Position numbers and translations under genes: made by a program
Notes under the pieces: generated by a model
The model's input: only the letters and a program-made list of their open reading frames with translations
Databases searched by the model: none
What the model was told of the DNA's origin: nothing
DNA from: Mycolicibacillus trivialis
GTDB lineage: Bacteria; Actinomycetota; Actinomycetes; Mycobacteriales; Mycobacteriaceae
Assembly (NCBI RefSeq): GCF_002102395.1
Contig: NZ_LQPZ01000016.1
Span: 1 to 64,000, forward strand
Direction of reading: 5' to 3'
Length of the DNA stretch: 64,000 bases
Shown: positions 8,670-16,759 of the stretch, piece by piece
How the letters are laid out: each line of letters begins with the position of its first letter
Position numbering within the stretch: position 1 is the stretch's first letter

Positions 8670-8684
8670 GATACCGGGTGTCCG
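8670..8684. promoter_or_regulatory. Degenerate P1-like site and TTGACA box before the EphD-like gene
   Basis: GATACCGGGTGTCCG keeps the left P1 half (GATAC) but only part of the right half. TTGACA at 8645-8650 lies upstream. A separate short inverted repeat, CGGTA-N5-TACCG, overlaps it at 8662-8676. This is a weak candidate, listed because the gene belongs to the same island. Confidence 0.3.
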
Positions 8685-8715
8685 TACTGAATTCGCGCAC
8701 AATCGATGGAGTCAC

Positions 8716-10530
8716 ATGGGAACCGCACCGATCGCCTCGACTGCCCAGTCTGACACCGAAGCCGGCGCCGCACCGGTGATCGAGCGGATCGTGCGCAACG
8801 GCGACATCGAGATCGCCGTCTACGAGCAGGGCAACCCCGACGGCGAGACTGTGGTGTTGTTGCACGGGTGGCCGGATTCCCACCACATGTGGGGCAATGT
8901 CGCGGCGCTGCTGGCCGAGCGGTTCCGGGTGGTGACCGTCGACAACCGCGGCCACGGGCGATCGACGAACCCGAAGAGCTACCGTGACTTCGCGCTTGAG
9001 GCGCTGGCCGGGGATTACCGGGCGGTCATCGACACGGTGAGTCCGGACAAGCCGGTCCACGTCCTGGCCCACGACTGGGGCAGTGTCGCCATGTGGGAGT
9101 TGGTGTGTGATGCCGCCAACCAGCATCGGGTGGCGTCGTTCACCTCGGTCTCCGGGCCGAGCACGGCGCACCTGGCGATGTGGGCGCGCAGCCGGTTACG
9201 CCGTCCCACCCCGAAGAACCTTGCGCTGGTGCTGGCCCAGGTGGGCTCGCTGAGCTACATGTTCGCCCTGATGGTGCCGGTGGTGCCGAAGGTGGCGCTG
9301 CGGCTGGTGGTCAACCCGGAGCGGTGGCGCAGGCAGCTGGCCCGGCGCGAAGGGGCCAGCGAAGACCGGATTCTGCTCGGCCCGACCTTCCAGCAGGACA
9401 TCGGCAACGGATTGCGGATCTACCGCGCCACCGTGATGTCGCTGCGCACACTGGTGAAACGCCGGGAGCGGTTCACCCGGGTCCCGGTTCAGGTGATTGT
9501 CGGCACCCGCGATCCGGCGGTCCGCCAGTCCTGTTACGACGACGAACCGAAATGGGCGCCGCAGGTGTGGCGGCGGGTGGTGCGTGGTGGGCACTGGCTG
9601 GCGTTCTCGCACCCGGAGTTGCTGGCCACCGCGACGACCGAACTGATCGATGCGGTCGGGGGCGGTACCCCGGCCCGTGGGCTGCGCCGCGCCGAGATGG
9701 GTAAGCCGTTCAAGCCGTTCGAGCATCAACTGATGGTGATCACCGGGGCCGGAAGCGGAATCGGCCGACAGACCGCGCTCGCGTTCGCCCGCGAGGGTGC
9801 CGAGGTGGTGCTCTCCGACGTCAACCTGGCCTCCGCCAAGGAGACTGCCGCCCTGATCGCCGAGGCCGGCGGCGCCGCGCACCCCTACCAACTGGACGTC
9901 GCCGACGAGGCGGCGGTCACCGCGCACGCCGCGGAGGTGATGGGGCGGCACGGGATCCCCGACATCTTGATCAACAACGCCGGGATCGCCCAAGCCGGCC
10001 GATTTTTGGCCACCCCGACCGAGGACTTCCAGCGGGTCCTCGACATCAACCTCTACGGCGTCGTGTACGGCTGCCGTGCCTTCGGTCCGGCGATGGCGGC
10101 GCGCGGCTTGGGCGGCCATATCGTGAACCTGTCCAGCATGGCGGCCTACACCCCGGCGCAAGGGCTGAGTGCCTACGCCACCAGCAAATCGGCGGTGTTC
10201 ATGTTCTCCGACTGTCTGCGCGCCGAACTGGCGGCCTCCGGGGTCGGGGTGAGCACGATCTGTCCCGGTGTGGTGCACACCAACATCGTGCGGTCCACGG
10301 TGGTCTCCGGTTTCTCCGAGCAGGAGGCGGCCAAGAAGCTCGCCCAGGTCGACCGGGCCTACAGGCTGCGCCATTACGGCCCGGAGAAGGTGGCAAAACG
10401 GATCGTCAAGGCGGTCCGAGCCGACAAGGCCGTCGTGCCGGTGACCGTCGAGGCGCGCGTGCAGTACGCGATGAGCCGACTGGCCCCCGGCCTCGGGCGG
10501 TACGGCGCCAAAACCACCAGCCTCGGATAG
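8716..10530 (+). CDS. ephD: EphD-like fusion: alpha/beta hydrolase plus short-chain dehydrogenase
   Basis: This is a 604-residue two-domain protein. Residues about 25-320 form an alpha/beta hydrolase with the oxyanion loop LLHGWPDS and the nucleophile elbow AHDWGS (Asp near 120), as in epoxide hydrolases. The catalytic His is probably in RGGHWLAFSHPE. Residues from about 330 form a classical SDR: TGAGSGIG (344-351), NNAGIAQ, SSMAAY and YATSK. The order and length match mycobacterial EphD (about 590 residues), so this is an EphD paralogue. GGAG precedes ATG 8716. The fusion suggests sequential epoxide or ester opening and alcohol oxidation on one lipid substrate, which is inference. Confidence 0.85.
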   Translation: MGTAPIASTAQSDTEAGAAPVIERIVRNGDIEIAVYEQGNPDGETVVLLHGWPDSHHMWGNVAALLAERFRVVTVDNRGHGRSTNPKSYRDFALEALAGDYRAVIDTVSPDKPVHVLAHDWGSVAMWELVCDAANQHRVASFTSVSGPSTAHLAMWARSRLRRPTPKNLALVLAQVGSLSYMFALMVPVVPKVALRLVVNPERWRRQLARREGASEDRILLGPTFQQDIGNGLRIYRATVMSLRTLVKRRERFTRVPVQVIVGTRDPAVRQSCYDDEPKWAPQVWRRVVRGGHWLAFSHPELLATATTELIDAVGGGTPARGLRRAEMGKPFKPFEHQLMVITGAGSGIGRQTALAFAREGAEVVLSDVNLASAKETAALIAEAGGAAHPYQLDVADEAAVTAHAAEVMGRHGIPDILINNAGIAQAGRFLATPTEDFQRVLDINLYGVVYGCRAFGPAMAARGLGGHIVNLSSMAAYTPAQGLSAYATSKSAVFMFSDCLRAELAASGVGVSTICPGVVHTNIVRSTVVSGFSEQEAAKKLAQVDRAYRLRHYGPEKVAKRIVKAVRADKAVVPVTVEARVQYAMSRLAPGLGRYGAKTTSLG

Positions 10531-10547
10531 CGATACTAGAAGTATCG
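10531..10547. promoter_or_regulatory. Perfect P1 operator upstream of the methyltransferase pair
   Basis: CGATACTAGAAGTATCG is a perfect 7-bp inverted repeat with a 3-nt centre and contains the P1 15-mer GATAC-N5-GTATC (10532-10546). It starts immediately after the stop codon of the EphD-like gene and 58 nt before the next start codon. It is the best-conserved copy of the family. Confidence 0.65.
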
Positions 10548-10604
10548 CGTACCAATTGTTACAGTAGTTGCTGTAGCTTGCCGAACCCTTGGAAACGGGG
10601 AGTG

Positions 10605-11531
10605 ATGACCGCCACCGTGCAGCCCTTTCACGACGAATCGTCTGGAGCGCGGATCCGCCGCTGGGCCGACGAATGGGGTCGGATGGTCAAGGTCGGGCTG
10701 AGCTCGTCCTCGGGCCCGAGAACCGGCCAGGTTTACGACATCATCGGGCCGCAGAACCTGTTCGGCGAGGAGTCGCTGTTCATCAATTTCGGTTACTGGG
10801 CCAACGACCCGGACACCCTGGATGAGGCCAGCAGGGAACTCGCGCGCCTGGTGGCTCGAGCCGCGGAGTTCGGGCCGAGCGATCTGGTGGTCGACTGCGG
10901 CCCCGGCTACGGCGATCAGGACATCTTGTGGATCAAGGAATTCAAACCCAAGCGCATCACCGGGGTGAACCTGGCGACGGAACAGATCGACATCGCCACC
11001 CGGCGGGTGAAGGCAGCGCGGCTGGGTAAACGGATCAGTTACGTCGAGGCCTCCGCGACCGACCTGCCGTTCGACGACGAATCCTGCACCAAGGTGGTGG
11101 CGCTGGAGTCGGCATTTCACTTCCCGTCCCGGGTCGAGTTCTTCGCCGAGGCGCTGCGGGTGCTCAAACCGGGGGGCCGGTTGGTCACCGCCGACATCAT
11201 CCCCAAGCGCGCCCCGTTGACGGCGCTGGCTCGAGCCGAAGTGGCGGCGCGCGGGTGGCGCAAGGCGTCGCGGGCCGCGGTGCGCCAGGCAGCCGACACC
11301 GGCGGATACCGTGACCTGTTGCGGGACATCGGCTTCGTCAACGCCCACGTGCAGCCGATCACCGATGACGTGTATCCGCCGCTGGGCAGGTTCCTGCGGC
11401 GACGTCTCCGCGATCCCGACATGCACCACGTCAACCCGCTGTTGCGGCAAGCGTTCTCGCCGTTGGGGTTCCGGCTGGCGGCCCGGCACTCCGACTATGT
11501 GCTGGCCACCGCAGACAAGGCCCGCGAGTGA
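10605..11531 (+). CDS. SAM-dependent methyltransferase (first of a pair)
   Basis: The 308-residue class I methyltransferase has SAM motif I at about residues 94-103 (LVVDCGPGYGDQ), a post-I acidic region, and LRVLKPGGRLV near the middle. The upstream segment INFGYW followed by TLDEAS resembles O-/C-methyltransferases acting on lipids, polyketides or terpenoids. ATG 10605 follows GGAAACGGGGAG; a TTG at 10578 would add nine residues. The stop overlaps the next methyltransferase start (GTGA), so they are translationally coupled. The perfect P1 operator lies just upstream. The methyl acceptor is unknown. Confidence 0.82.
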   Translation: MTATVQPFHDESSGARIRRWADEWGRMVKVGLSSSSGPRTGQVYDIIGPQNLFGEESLFINFGYWANDPDTLDEASRELARLVARAAEFGPSDLVVDCGPGYGDQDILWIKEFKPKRITGVNLATEQIDIATRRVKAARLGKRISYVEASATDLPFDDESCTKVVALESAFHFPSRVEFFAEALRVLKPGGRLVTADIIPKRAPLTALARAEVAARGWRKASRAAVRQAADTGGYRDLLRDIGFVNAHVQPITDDVYPPLGRFLRRRLRDPDMHHVNPLLRQAFSPLGFRLAARHSDYVLATADKARE

Positions 11532-12295
11532 CGGCCGGGGTTACCCCGGTTCCCGCCGATGACCGGCTGGTGGCGCTGCTGGATCGACGGCACCGTGATC
11601 GGGTAGAGGTAGCGGATCGGGGGTATCTGGACACCCTGATCGACGGTTCCCCGCCCGTGCACACGGTCAGCCAGCGGCTGATGCGCACCAGGTTCTACTC
11701 CGCCGGCTATCAGCTGCTCCGCCCGTTGGGCTTCCGGGTGGCCAGTGGCCTGAAGGCACCCGGACGCGACGGTGATCGGATGCAGGTCGCCGACTGGATG
11801 CGGTTGCGTGCCGACTCGACGGTGCTTGACATCGGGTGCGGTCCGGGAAATTTCACCGGGTGGTTCGGTGGGCGGGTCACCCGCGGACTGGCGGTCGGGG
11901 TGGATGCGTCCGAACCGATGCTGCGGCGGGCGGTAGCCGACAACTCCGGCCCTACCACCGCTTATCTGCGCGGCGATGCCGAGAACCTGCCGTTCGCCGA
12001 CGAGGTCGCCGACGCGGTGAGTTGCTTGGCGGCGTTGTATCTGATCAACCGTCCGTTTCAGGCGATCAGCGAGATGGCGCGGGTGCTCAAACCGGGGGGC
12101 CGTATCGTGTTGTTGACGACGCTGCGCCCTGGCGGTGTTCGCGGTGGCCTGAGCGGTTCCGTGCTGGGCGTGGCGACCGGGATGCGTTGGTTCGATCGCG
12201 CCGAGATCACCGATTACGTCAGTGAGCTCGGCTTCGTCGATGTCATTCAGCGTGTCGAAGGAGTGGCGCAGACCGTGGTGGCCACCAAACAATAG
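11528..12295 (+). CDS. SAM-dependent methyltransferase (second of a pair)
   Basis: This 255-residue class I methyltransferase has VLDIGCGPGNFT at residues about 99-110, a GDAENLPF acidic loop and MARVLKPGGRIVLL. The GTG start overlaps the previous stop by 4 nt. An N-terminal region of about 80 residues precedes the SAM fold, and the fold resembles ubiquinone/menaquinone-type methyltransferases (Methyltransf_11). The substrate is unknown. The tight coupling implies that both act on the same molecule or as a heteromer. Confidence 0.82.
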   Translation: MTAGVTPVPADDRLVALLDRRHRDRVEVADRGYLDTLIDGSPPVHTVSQRLMRTRFYSAGYQLLRPLGFRVASGLKAPGRDGDRMQVADWMRLRADSTVLDIGCGPGNFTGWFGGRVTRGLAVGVDASEPMLRRAVADNSGPTTAYLRGDAENLPFADEVADAVSCLAALYLINRPFQAISEMARVLKPGGRIVLLTTLRPGGVRGGLSGSVLGVATGMRWFDRAEITDYVSELGFVDVIQRVEGVAQTVVATKQ

Positions 12296-12362
12296 CCGCG
12301 GTCGGCGGTGGTGTTGATCGGCGCCAGGGCTGAGCGGCGCGAAACATGATGAGGTGAAGGCG

Positions 12363-13238
12363 ATGGCGTGGGAACCGGGGCAGATGCCAGATCAGAAGGG
12401 CCGCACCGTGGTGGTGACCGGCGCGAACGGCGGGCTGGGCGAGGTCGCCAGCCGGGTGCTGGCCGGCGCCGGTGCGCGGGTGGTGATGGCCTGCCGTGAT
12501 CGTGGCAAAGCCCAGCAGGTCGCCGCCCGCATACCGGGTGATGTCACGGTCGCCGAGTTGGATCTCGCGGACCTGGCTTCGGTTCGGCGGTTCGCCGAGG
12601 ACCAGGAGAAATTCGATGTCTTGATCAACAACGCCGGTCTGATGAACATCCCGTTCGCGCGCACCAGCGACGGGTTCGAGATGCAGTTCGGGGTGAATCA
12701 CCTCGGCCATTTCGCCTTGACCGGTCTGCTGCTGGACAAGATCAGCGATCGGGTGGTGACGTTGGCGAGCATCGCGCACCGGCAGACACCGAAACTGTGG
12801 ATCGATGATCTCAACTACGAAAACCGCCGCTATCAACGCAACCTGGCCTACGCGCAGTCGAAGCTGGCGAACCTGATGTTCGCCCGGGAACTGCAGCGGC
12901 GGTTGACCGCCGCCGGCTCGAGCAAACGGTCCTATGCGGTGCACCCCGGCGTCTCGGGGACCGACTTGTTCACCCGCACTGAGACGGTTTTCGACCGGGT
13001 CGCCAAGCAGGGCGCCCGGCTGGTCGGGCATCCACCGGAGCAGGCGGCCCAGTCGATGCTGTTCGCGGCCACCATGCCCGATGCCGATCCGACCCGCTAT
13101 TGGGGGCCCACCGGCCTGCTGCATGCGCGCGGACCGGTGCGCTCCGCGCCATCGAGCCGGCTGTCGCAGGACCGGGAATTGTGGCACCGGCTTTGGGAGG
13201 AGTCGGAGCGGATGACCGGGGTCGGCTATGGGCTGTAG
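12363..13238 (+). CDS. Short-chain dehydrogenase/reductase, retinol-dehydrogenase-like (copy 2)
   Basis: This 291-residue paralogue of the SDR at 5929-6840 is virtually identical to it from the SIAHRQTPKLWIDDLNYE segment through the SGTDLFTRTET segment. Motifs are TGANGGLG, NNAG and YAQSK. ATG 12363 has GAGG 8 nt upstream; GTG 12354 is an alternative. It follows the methyltransferases by 67 nt and probably belongs to their operon. The duplication suggests two related ketone/alcohol substrates or gene dosage. Confidence 0.88.
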   Translation: MAWEPGQMPDQKGRTVVVTGANGGLGEVASRVLAGAGARVVMACRDRGKAQQVAARIPGDVTVAELDLADLASVRRFAEDQEKFDVLINNAGLMNIPFARTSDGFEMQFGVNHLGHFALTGLLLDKISDRVVTLASIAHRQTPKLWIDDLNYENRRYQRNLAYAQSKLANLMFARELQRRLTAAGSSKRSYAVHPGVSGTDLFTRTETVFDRVAKQGARLVGHPPEQAAQSMLFAATMPDADPTRYWGPTGLLHARGPVRSAPSSRLSQDRELWHRLWEESERMTGVGYGL

Positions 13239-13623
13239 GGCACGGCGAGGGTCCGTGCTGGTGCGCATCGTCGTCGGTTCGGCGATGGCGGTGGCGACCG
13301 GCTTGGCGTCGGCGGCGGTCGCCGGGGCGCGCGACACCGAATGTGACGTCATCTTGCCGGCCGGCGATCGCATCGAGCAGGCGCTGGACCTACTGTCGCT
13401 GGGTTCGGCGATGCCGCCGAACGCGGGCAGCCGCATCCAGAACGCAGCGAGTCTGCTGTCCGGGTTGACCAGCCCGGCAGCGGTCGACCTGCGGTTGCGG
13501 GTCAGCACGGTAGCCGATCACGTCAACGGCACCAATCCCTACCGCGACGCGAGTTTGGCCGATGACCTGCAGCTGGCTCGCCAGCAGCTGACGGTCAGCC
13601 GTCAGGCCTGTACCGGCGGTTGA
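13228..13623 (+). CDS. Small exported protein, function unknown
   Basis: The frame overlaps the end of the preceding SDR. The real start may be the GTG at 13255 or 13261, because the basic-hydrophobic stretch VRIVVGSAMAVATGLASAAVAGA is a typical signal peptide and GAGGG lies upstream. The mature domain of about 95 residues carries two cysteines, one just after the cleavage site (TECD) and one near the end (RQACTGG). It is mostly helical in appearance. The 3' end overlaps the converging acyltransferase gene by 22 nt. No family recognised. Confidence 0.6.
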   Translation: MGCRARRGSVLVRIVVGSAMAVATGLASAAVAGARDTECDVILPAGDRIEQALDLLSLGSAMPPNAGSRIQNAASLLSGLTSPAAVDLRLRVSTVADHVNGTNPYRDASLADDLQLARQQLTVSRQACTGG

Positions 13624-14888
13624 GCCGAGCCGGTCGGGCCGGCGCCCAGCAGTGTGGCCAGCGCGGCGCGAAGCTCCTCGGCGCGGGTCGGTGGCAGCCC
13701 CAGCAGCGGGTGCAGCACATCGATGCGCAGGCGGTCCTGCCATCCGGTCACCACGTAGGTGAGGCTCTTGGTGACCTGGTTGGGGAAGGCGAACCGCAGG
13801 TCGGTGATCTCGACGCCGGGCGGGGTCGCCATTGCGGACACCCGACCGACGTTGGTGATGAACGACATCGGCGGGGCCGCCAACAACAGATTCAGGTCGA
13901 TCGGCGCGAGCAGACTGCGGGACAGGACCGTGGCGCTGGTGCGTTCGGCGTTGATCCGGTCGACGACCGCGCGCCCGACTTCGGCCGGCGGGGTGCTCGG
14001 GTCGACGACGATGGCGTCCGGAATGACAGCGATGATGTTGGTCCCGTCCAGCGGAGCCATCGGCTTCGGCAGGCTCGCACGCAGGTCAACCGCCGAAGAG
14101 GTGAGCAACAGTTCCGGTCCGTCGCCCTCGATGAGGGAGCGCTCGGCGGCCAACGTTGCTCCGCTGAGCAGGCCGTGCACGCTGACCCCTTGGGATCGGG
14201 CGTCGTCGCGCAGCGCCGCGGTCTGCGCCGTGGTGAGTTCGATGGCGAACTGGCCCTGCACCGACGCCGCCCCGGTCAGCGGCGACCTGGGGAGGTCGGT
14301 GAACGCGGCGAGGTCGGGAGGGTCCGCCGGCTGCCCGGCGACGGAGGGGATCGCCGTCTCCAGTGACCGGGGAAACGCCCGGACTGCGCGGTCGAGGTGT
14401 CGGTCGGACAGCAGTTCGGTGTAGGCCGACCACAACTCGCCCAACAACGCGAAGCCCGCCCGGCCGTCGGCGATCGCATGGTGCACGGTCAGGCCGACCG
14501 CGGTGCGGTGGTCGTCGGTGACGACATCCAGCCGGGCCAGGTCCCTGGTCTGGTCCACCGCCTGGGACCAGCCGGCGAACCACTGCCCCGGATCGCCGGC
14601 AGCGACCGAGAACGGCAGCGGCCGTGGGCGACCCCGGCGCAGCACGAACTGCTCGCCCTCCACCGTGATCGATCCGCACAGCACCGGGTTGTGTTCGGCG
14701 AGCGCAGCGAAAGCGCGGCGCATGACCAACGGGTCCAGAGCCCCGTCGGCCAGGGCGTAGTAGGTGATGGCGGTGCCCGACATCGCGAACATCGTCTCAG
14801 TTCCACCGAGTGGGCGCTCGGTGCGGTCCGAGGCCGGCACAGCGGTGTCAGCGACCGGCGGCCGGATCGGTGTGGAGGTGTAACCCAT
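13602..14888 (-). CDS. PapA-like acyltransferase (condensation-domain fold)
   Basis: The 428-residue protein carries the HHxxxDG active-site motif (HHAIADG, near residue 140) of the condensation/BAHD/PapA superfamily. Its length matches mycobacterial PapA5 (about 420 residues), which transfers acyl groups from a carrier onto lipid alcohols. I therefore infer an O-acyltransferase making a complex lipid or wax ester. ATG 14888 has GGGAGA upstream. It is divergent from the monooxygenase at 15146, sharing a 257-nt control region that contains a palindrome and a P1 site. Confidence 0.78.
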   Translation of the reverse strand: MGYTSTPIRPPVADTAVPASDRTERPLGGTETMFAMSGTAITYYALADGALDPLVMRRAFAALAEHNPVLCGSITVEGEQFVLRRGRPRPLPFSVAAGDPGQWFAGWSQAVDQTRDLARLDVVTDDHRTAVGLTVHHAIADGRAGFALLGELWSAYTELLSDRHLDRAVRAFPRSLETAIPSVAGQPADPPDLAAFTDLPRSPLTGAASVQGQFAIELTTAQTAALRDDARSQGVSVHGLLSGATLAAERSLIEGDGPELLLTSSAVDLRASLPKPMAPLDGTNIIAVIPDAIVVDPSTPPAEVGRAVVDRINAERTSATVLSRSLLAPIDLNLLLAAPPMSFITNVGRVSAMATPPGVEITDLRFAFPNQVTKSLTYVVTGWQDRLRIDVLHPLLGLPPTRAEELRAALATLLGAGPTGSAQPPVQA

Positions 14889-14939
14889 GGCTCTCCCGAA
14901 CTAGAGGTGCGAAAAAAACTAAGACGAACGGTATCAGGT

Positions 14940-14954
14940 ACTCAAAGTTTGAGT
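14940..14954. promoter_or_regulatory. Palindrome in the acyltransferase/monooxygenase divergent promoter
   Basis: ACTCAAAGTTTGAGT is a perfect 7-bp inverted repeat around one central base, 51 nt upstream of the acyltransferase start. A GGTAC half-site of the P1 type overlaps its left end, but the palindrome itself differs from P1 and P2, so it may bind a different regulator. Confidence 0.5.
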
Positions 14955-15049
14955 GTAGCGCGTCATCGTCTTTTCGGGTGAGGCCCGGGGGCTTGCCGGA
15001 GCCCGCGTCGGGCGGTTACTATCGGCAATTATCCAAACAGCCAGTATTG

Positions 15050-15064
15050 GGTACCTGCAGTACT
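15050..15064. promoter_or_regulatory. P1 operator upstream of the first Baeyer-Villiger monooxygenase
   Basis: GGTACCTGCAGTACT matches RRTAC-N5-GTAYY exactly, 81 nt before the ATG at 15146. The overlapping GCAGTACTGC (15057-15066) is itself a perfect palindrome. Confidence 0.55.
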
Positions 15065-15145
15065 GCATTAATGTCAACCTATCGCCCGAGGCCCAGTCGG
15101 GCGCCGATCGGGCCTTCAACCCCAACGAGAGGCGGAACCGCTGCC

Positions 15146-16717
15146 ATGACTACCCCCGCAGCACCGACGGCAAAGGCCGCCGACCGACGCGACCCCGCCG
15201 CCGCCCGGCCCGTCGAGACCCGCGCGGTGATCATCGGCACCGGGTTCTCCGGCCTGGGCATGGCGATCGCCCTGCAGCGGCAGGGGGTGGACTTCGTGGT
15301 GCTGGAGAAGGCCGCCGACATCGGCGGCACCTGGCGGGACAACACCTACCCGGGCTGTGCCTGCGACGTTCCCGCCCATCTGTATTCGTTCTCCTTCGAA
15401 CCCAAACCGGACTGGAAGCACCTGTGGTCGTACCAGCCGGAGATCTTCGATTACCTGCGCGGGGTGACCGACAAGTACGCCCTGCGGGAGCACATCGTGT
15501 TCAACGCAAAAGTGGAACGGGCCTACTGGGACGACGGGGAGTTCCGGTGGCATGTGTTCACCGAGTCGGGCCAGGAGTACCTCGCCCAGTTCCTGATCTC
15601 CGGGGCCGGTGCGCTGCACATCCCGAGCATCCCCGAGATCGAGGGCGCCGATCAGTTCGCCGGCGCGGCCTTCCATTCCGCCGAGTGGAACCATGACGTC
15701 GATCTGGCCGGAAAGCGGGTCGCGGTGATCGGCACCGGCGCCAGCGCCATCCAATTGGTGCCCGAGATCGTCGGCACCGTCGGCGAGTTGCAGCTGTATC
15801 AACGCACGCCGGCCTGGGTGCTACCACGCAACAACATCGCCTTCCCGAGGTTCGTCAAACGCGCGTTCTCCGGGATCCCCGGATTGCGCGCCGCGTTCCG
15901 CTCCGGTCTGTACTGGGGCGCCGAAGGTGGGGCTTATGCGCTCAACCGGCGACCGGGCCTGCTCAAGGCCGTTGAGGTGCTCGGAAGGGCGTATATCCGG
16001 CGGGAGATCTCCGATCCGGAGGTGCGGCGCAAGCTGACCCCCGACTACCGTGCCGGCTGCAAGCGACTGCTGGGTTCCAACGAGTACTACGGTGCGATCG
16101 AGAACCCCAAGACGGAACTGATCAGCGAGGGCATCGAACGGATGACCGAGGACGCGATCATCACCGTCGACGGTCGGGAGCGGCCGGTGGACGTCATTAT
16201 CTACGCGACCGGGTTCCACGTCACCGACTCCTACCGCTACATCTCGATGAAGGGCCGCGACGGGGAGGATCTCGGCGACCGGTGGGATCGGGAGGGGATC
16301 GCCGCCCACCGCGGCATCACCGTGGCCGGGATGCCCAACGCCTTCTTCCTGTTGGGGCCCAACACCGGACTGGGGCACACCTCGGTGGTGTTCATGATCG
16401 AATCCCAGATCCACTACGTCGCCGAGGCCATCAAATCGGCCGACCGGGTCGGTGTCGAGGCGATCGCCCCGCGGCGGGAGGCTCAGGACAAGTTCAACAC
16501 CGACCTGCAGCGCAAGCTACGGCAGTCGGTGTGGAACACCGGGGGTTGCCAGAGTTGGTACATGGACGAGCACGGCAACAACCGCACGCTGTGGTCCGGT
16601 TTCACCTGGCGATACTGGCTGGAAACCCGGGGAATCAAACCGGGCGAATACGAGTGGATCGATCCGGTCCGGGAGCGTCGCCGCCGGGCCGCGCTCACCG
16701 CGGCCGCCCGCCGGTAG
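15146..16717 (+). CDS. Baeyer-Villiger-type flavin monooxygenase
   Basis: The 523-residue class B flavoprotein monooxygenase has an FAD motif at residues 31-38 (GTGFSGLG) and an NADPH motif GTGASAIQ near 196. The intact fingerprint FAGAAFHSAEW (171-181) has the diagnostic His. YATGFH lies near 355. Such enzymes use NADPH and oxygen to turn ketones into esters or lactones. ATG 15146 has GAGAGG upstream. It ends convergent with the mce operon; a hairpin lies between them. The neighbouring SDRs could supply the ketone and the hydrolases could open the lactone, but the substrate is not readable. Confidence 0.88.
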   Translation: MTTPAAPTAKAADRRDPAAARPVETRAVIIGTGFSGLGMAIALQRQGVDFVVLEKAADIGGTWRDNTYPGCACDVPAHLYSFSFEPKPDWKHLWSYQPEIFDYLRGVTDKYALREHIVFNAKVERAYWDDGEFRWHVFTESGQEYLAQFLISGAGALHIPSIPEIEGADQFAGAAFHSAEWNHDVDLAGKRVAVIGTGASAIQLVPEIVGTVGELQLYQRTPAWVLPRNNIAFPRFVKRAFSGIPGLRAAFRSGLYWGAEGGAYALNRRPGLLKAVEVLGRAYIRREISDPEVRRKLTPDYRAGCKRLLGSNEYYGAIENPKTELISEGIERMTEDAIITVDGRERPVDVIIYATGFHVTDSYRYISMKGRDGEDLGDRWDREGIAAHRGITVAGMPNAFFLLGPNTGLGHTSVVFMIESQIHYVAEAIKSADRVGVEAIAPRREAQDKFNTDLQRKLRQSVWNTGGCQSWYMDEHGNNRTLWSGFTWRYWLETRGIKPGEYEWIDPVRERRRRAALTAAARR

Positions 16718-16727
16718 GGGCGACGGT

Positions 16728-16749
16728 CGGACCGGATGGCCGCGGTCCG
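16728..16749. terminator. Bidirectional hairpin between convergent monooxygenase and mce operon
   Basis: CGGACCG (16728-16734) and CGGTCCG (16743-16749) form a perfect 7-bp stem with an 8-nt loop in the 42-nt gap between two converging genes. The position fits a shared terminator. Confidence 0.55.
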
Positions 16750-16759
16750 GTTCGGACGC

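Noticed and set aside
13602..14888. Wax ester synthase/diacylglycerol acyltransferase (WS/DGAT) call for the HHxxxDG protein
   Set aside because: The motif is shared, but the length and overall sequence fit PapA-type acyltransferases better; WS/DGAT proteins are longer and carry other conserved blocks that I did not find.
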